Below are positions 62,253 to 64,000 of a DNA stretch of 64,000 nucleotides, one piece after another. Source of the stretch: Pseudomonas marginalis (GTDB lineage: Bacteria > Pseudomonadota > Gammaproteobacteria > Pseudomonadales > Pseudomonadaceae); NCBI RefSeq assembly GCF_008692035.1, contig NZ_VTFG01000002.1, positions 1,302,001-1,366,000 on the forward strand, given 5' to 3'. Within the stretch, counting starts at the first letter, position 1; every line of letters begins with the position of its first letter. The position numbers were made by a program, and so were the translations under genes. A model generated the notes under the pieces. That model searched no databases and had not been told where the DNA came from. It worked only from the letters and a program-made list of their open reading frames with translations.

Positions 62253-63341
62253 ATTTTCGGATTAACCGCCCTCTCGCCCTGGAGCCTGCTCGAACTGGTC
62301 AGCGGCCTGGTGCTGCTGATCCTCGGCGCCGAAATCCTGGTGCGCGCCGCCGTGCGCCTGGCCGCCAGCCTCAAGGTGCGGCCGCTGATCATCGGCCTTA
62401 CGATCGTCGCCTTCGGCAGCAGCGCGCCGCAGATGACCGTCAGCCTGCAGGCCACCCTGGCCGGCAATACCGACATTGCCGTGGGCAGCGTGATCGGCAG
62501 CAGCATCTTCAACATTCTCGTGACCCTGGGCCTGTCGGCGCTGATCATCCCCCTGCGCGTCTCGCGGCAGCTGGTGCGCCTGGATATTCCGGTGATGATC
62601 CTCGCCGGGCTGCTGGTGTTTACCCTGGCGGCCAATGAAGAACTGACGCCGGTCGATGGCCTGCTGCTGCTGATTGCCCTGCTGGCCTACCTCGGCGTGC
62701 TGCATTACCAGACCCGCCATTCGCGCCGCCCGCGCACCCTGGATACCGTCGCCCGGGCGCCCTGGCTGAGCAGTGTGCTGCAGATGCTGGGCGGGCTGTT
62801 GATCCTGGTGCTGGCCGGGCACTTGCTGCTCGGCGCGGCGGTGGATGTGGCGGCGGACCTGGGCCTGTCGGAGCGCATCATCGGCCTTACGCTGATCGGC
62901 GTCGGCACGTCGCTGCCCTGCCTGGCCACCTCACTGATTGCCGCCCTGCGCGGCCAGCGGGAAATTGCCGTGGGCAACGTGATCGGCAGCAACCTGTTCA
63001 ACCTGCTGGGCGTATTGGGGCTGACCGCGCTGCTCGCGCCTTCGCCGCTGTCGGTGTCGCCCAACGCCCTGGACTTCGACCTGCCGGTGATGCTCGGCGT
63101 GGTGGTGCTGTGCCTGCCGGTGTTTTATACCGGCTACCGCGTCACCCGCGCCGAAGGCCTGGTGCTGCTGGGCCTGTACCTGGCGTATGGGCTGCACGTG
63201 ATGTCGTTCACCACCGGCATGCCCCTGGCCAACAAGCTTGAACAACTGATGCTGTATTACGTCCTGCCAGCGCTGGTGGCTTTCCTGTTGTTCAGCACGC
63301 TGCGAGCCTGGCGCCGCCAACACAAGAGGGAATCGCAATGA
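62253..63341 (+). CDS. Na+/Ca2+ exchanger family protein, atypical; probable ATT start
   Basis: 362 residues from ATT 62253 (GGAG 8 bases upstream); the first GTG (62310) has no ribosome-binding site and would cut the first membrane helix. Two alpha repeats are clear, but the key glutamate of the motif (G-T/S-S-x-P-E) is Gln60 (GSSAPQM) in the first and Cys223 (GTSLPCL) in the second, so Ca2+ binding as in the archaeal exchanger is unlikely. It overlaps the next gene by 4 bases. Confidence 0.85.
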   Translation: MFGLTALSPWSLLELVSGLVLLILGAEILVRAAVRLAASLKVRPLIIGLTIVAFGSSAPQMTVSLQATLAGNTDIAVGSVIGSSIFNILVTLGLSALIIPLRVSRQLVRLDIPVMILAGLLVFTLAANEELTPVDGLLLLIALLAYLGVLHYQTRHSRRPRTLDTVARAPWLSSVLQMLGGLLILVLAGHLLLGAAVDVAADLGLSERIIGLTLIGVGTSLPCLATSLIAALRGQREIAVGNVIGSNLFNLLGVLGLTALLAPSPLSVSPNALDFDLPVMLGVVVLCLPVFYTGYRVTRAEGLVLLGLYLAYGLHVMSFTTGMPLANKLEQLMLYYVLPALVAFLLFSTLRAWRRQHKRESQ

Positions 63342-63718
63342 CCGATCAGAAAAAGCCCGGGGTTGAAATGCGTCGCCAGGTGATGGGCGATGTGTTCGTC
63401 GATCGTGCCCTGGGCAACGCCACCGAATTCACCCAGCCGCTGCAGGACTTCGTCAACGAACATGCCTGGGGCAGCGTGTGGACCCGCGAAGGTTTGCCGC
63501 TGAAGACGCGCAGCCTGATTACCCTGGCCGCCCTCACCGCGCTCAAGTGCCCGCAGGAGCTCAAGGGCCACGTGCGCGGCGCGTTGAACAACGGCTGTAC
63601 TGTGGAGGAAATTCGCGAAGCGCTGCTGCATTGCGCGGTGTATGCCGGCGTACCGGCGGCGATTGATGCGTTTCGGGCGGCGCAGGAAGTCATCGACACC
63701 TATCAGAAAGAAGGCTAG
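63338..63718 (+). CDS. Carboxymuconolactone decarboxylase family protein
   Basis: 126 residues of the CMD/PcaC fold (SLITLAALTALKCPQELKGHVRGALNNGCTVEEIREALLH compressed around residues 56-96). The two catalytic cysteines of AhpD in CxxC form are absent, so it is PcaC-like rather than a peroxiredoxin. The substrate is unknown. It overlaps the exchanger gene by 4 bases and is convergent with the next gene, sharing CTAG as both stops. Confidence 0.85.
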   Translation: MTDQKKPGVEMRRQVMGDVFVDRALGNATEFTQPLQDFVNEHAWGSVWTREGLPLKTRSLITLAALTALKCPQELKGHVRGALNNGCTVEEIREALLHCAVYAGVPAAIDAFRAAQEVIDTYQKEG

Positions 63719-64000
63719 ATCCAGCCCCCCGCCTGCAACACGAAAATCCCGATGTTCGTGGTCACTGCCGCCATCAGCGTGGTGATCACGATAATCGCCG
63801 CCGCCAGTTCATGATTGCCCTCGGCCGCCCTGGCCATCACGAAGCTCGCCGCAGCGGTCGGCGCACCGAAGTACAGGAACAGGATTCCCAACTCCGGCCC
63901 GCGAAAGCCCAACAGCCAAGCGCCCAGGGTCGCGACCACCGGCAGCCAGACCATCTTCATCAAGCTCGCGCTCAGCGCCATATTGCCGCTCTTGCGCAAC
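63715..64000 (-). CDS. AEC (auxin efflux carrier) family transporter, C-terminal part
   Basis: Partial; the start lies beyond the window. 94 residues are visible, with three hydrophobic segments (VWLPVVATLGAWLLGF; GILFLYFGAPTAAASFVMA; AAIIVITTLMAAVTTNIGIFVL) that match the AEC C terminus (FGAPTAAASFVMA is characteristic). It probably exports a small organic molecule. Confidence 0.85.
   Translation of the reverse strand, partial: LRKSGNMALSASLMKMVWLPVVATLGAWLLGFRGPELGILFLYFGAPTAAASFVMARAAEGNHELAAAIIVITTLMAAVTTNIGIFVLQAGGWI

Noticed and set aside
1..64000. Prophage, IS, toxin-antitoxin or defence genes
   Set aside because: None recognised on either strand; apart from the 2031-10267 block the gene order is largely that of the Pseudomonas core genome.

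Overview
The window is a G+C-rich chromosomal segment of a Pseudomonas, most likely of the P. fluorescens group. This rests on gene content and order (the murA-mla-kds-lpt-rpoN-ptsN block, fagA-fumC-orfX-sodM, pmbA-yjgA-tldD, rng-maf-mreDCB and gatCAB, in the order known from P. aeruginosa around PA4447-PA4487) and on two families of REP/REPIN repeats typical of fluorescent pseudomonads. I see no prophage, insertion sequence, CRISPR array, tRNA or rRNA. Most of the window is core genome.

Layout. 1-2018: end of pqiB and complete pqiC (lipid transport between membranes). 2031-10267: an accessory-looking block with a MalT/LuxR-type regulator, a DUF1329 and a DUF1302 envelope protein and an acyl-CoA ligase. 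10471-19275: housekeeping and small genes (LysE exporter, 2-hydroxyacid dehydrogenase, rsmC, a Mn2+ riboswitch with its UPF0016 transporter, an M48 lipoprotein protease, an atypical SRAP protein, small zinc-ribbon and DUF2007 proteins, an acyltransferase, a YajG lipoprotein and three small unknown proteins). 19276-20003: a 728-base stretch with no convincing gene, upstream of mqo. 20004-25628: mqo, a PA4642-like gene, hpt-wbuC-unknown, and upp-uraA (base salvage). 25759-30639: hisC, hisD, hisG, murA and ibaG.

30754-41121: two divergent envelope/regulation operons. mlaFEDCB keeps phospholipids out of the outer leaflet. kdsD-kdsC-lptC-lptA-lptB makes Kdo and exports LPS, followed by rpoN, hpf, ptsN, rapZ and ptsO (sigma-54 and nitrogen PTS). 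41142-44902: a ZIP metal transporter and the Fur-type operon fagA-fumC-orfX-sodM, with two Fur-like boxes, supplying iron-free fumarase and Mn superoxide dismutase during iron starvation. 45050-57106: pmbA/tldD protease pair, yjgA, a nitrilase-family amidase, yhdP, rng, maf, mreD and mreC. 57245-64000: mreB, gatCAB, an RlpA-like lipoprotein, a Na+/Ca2+-exchanger-like protein, a carboxymuconolactone decarboxylase-family protein and the end of an AEC transporter.

The best second-look items are: a SRAP protein that lacks two of the family's catalytic residues; a Na+/Ca2+-exchanger homologue that lacks the key glutamate in both alpha repeats; apparent ATT start codons for mreC and for that exchanger; the Mn riboswitch region; the unexplained mqo upstream region; and the regulator-DUF1329-DUF1302-ligase block. 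I found no clear self-contained new defence or mobile system.
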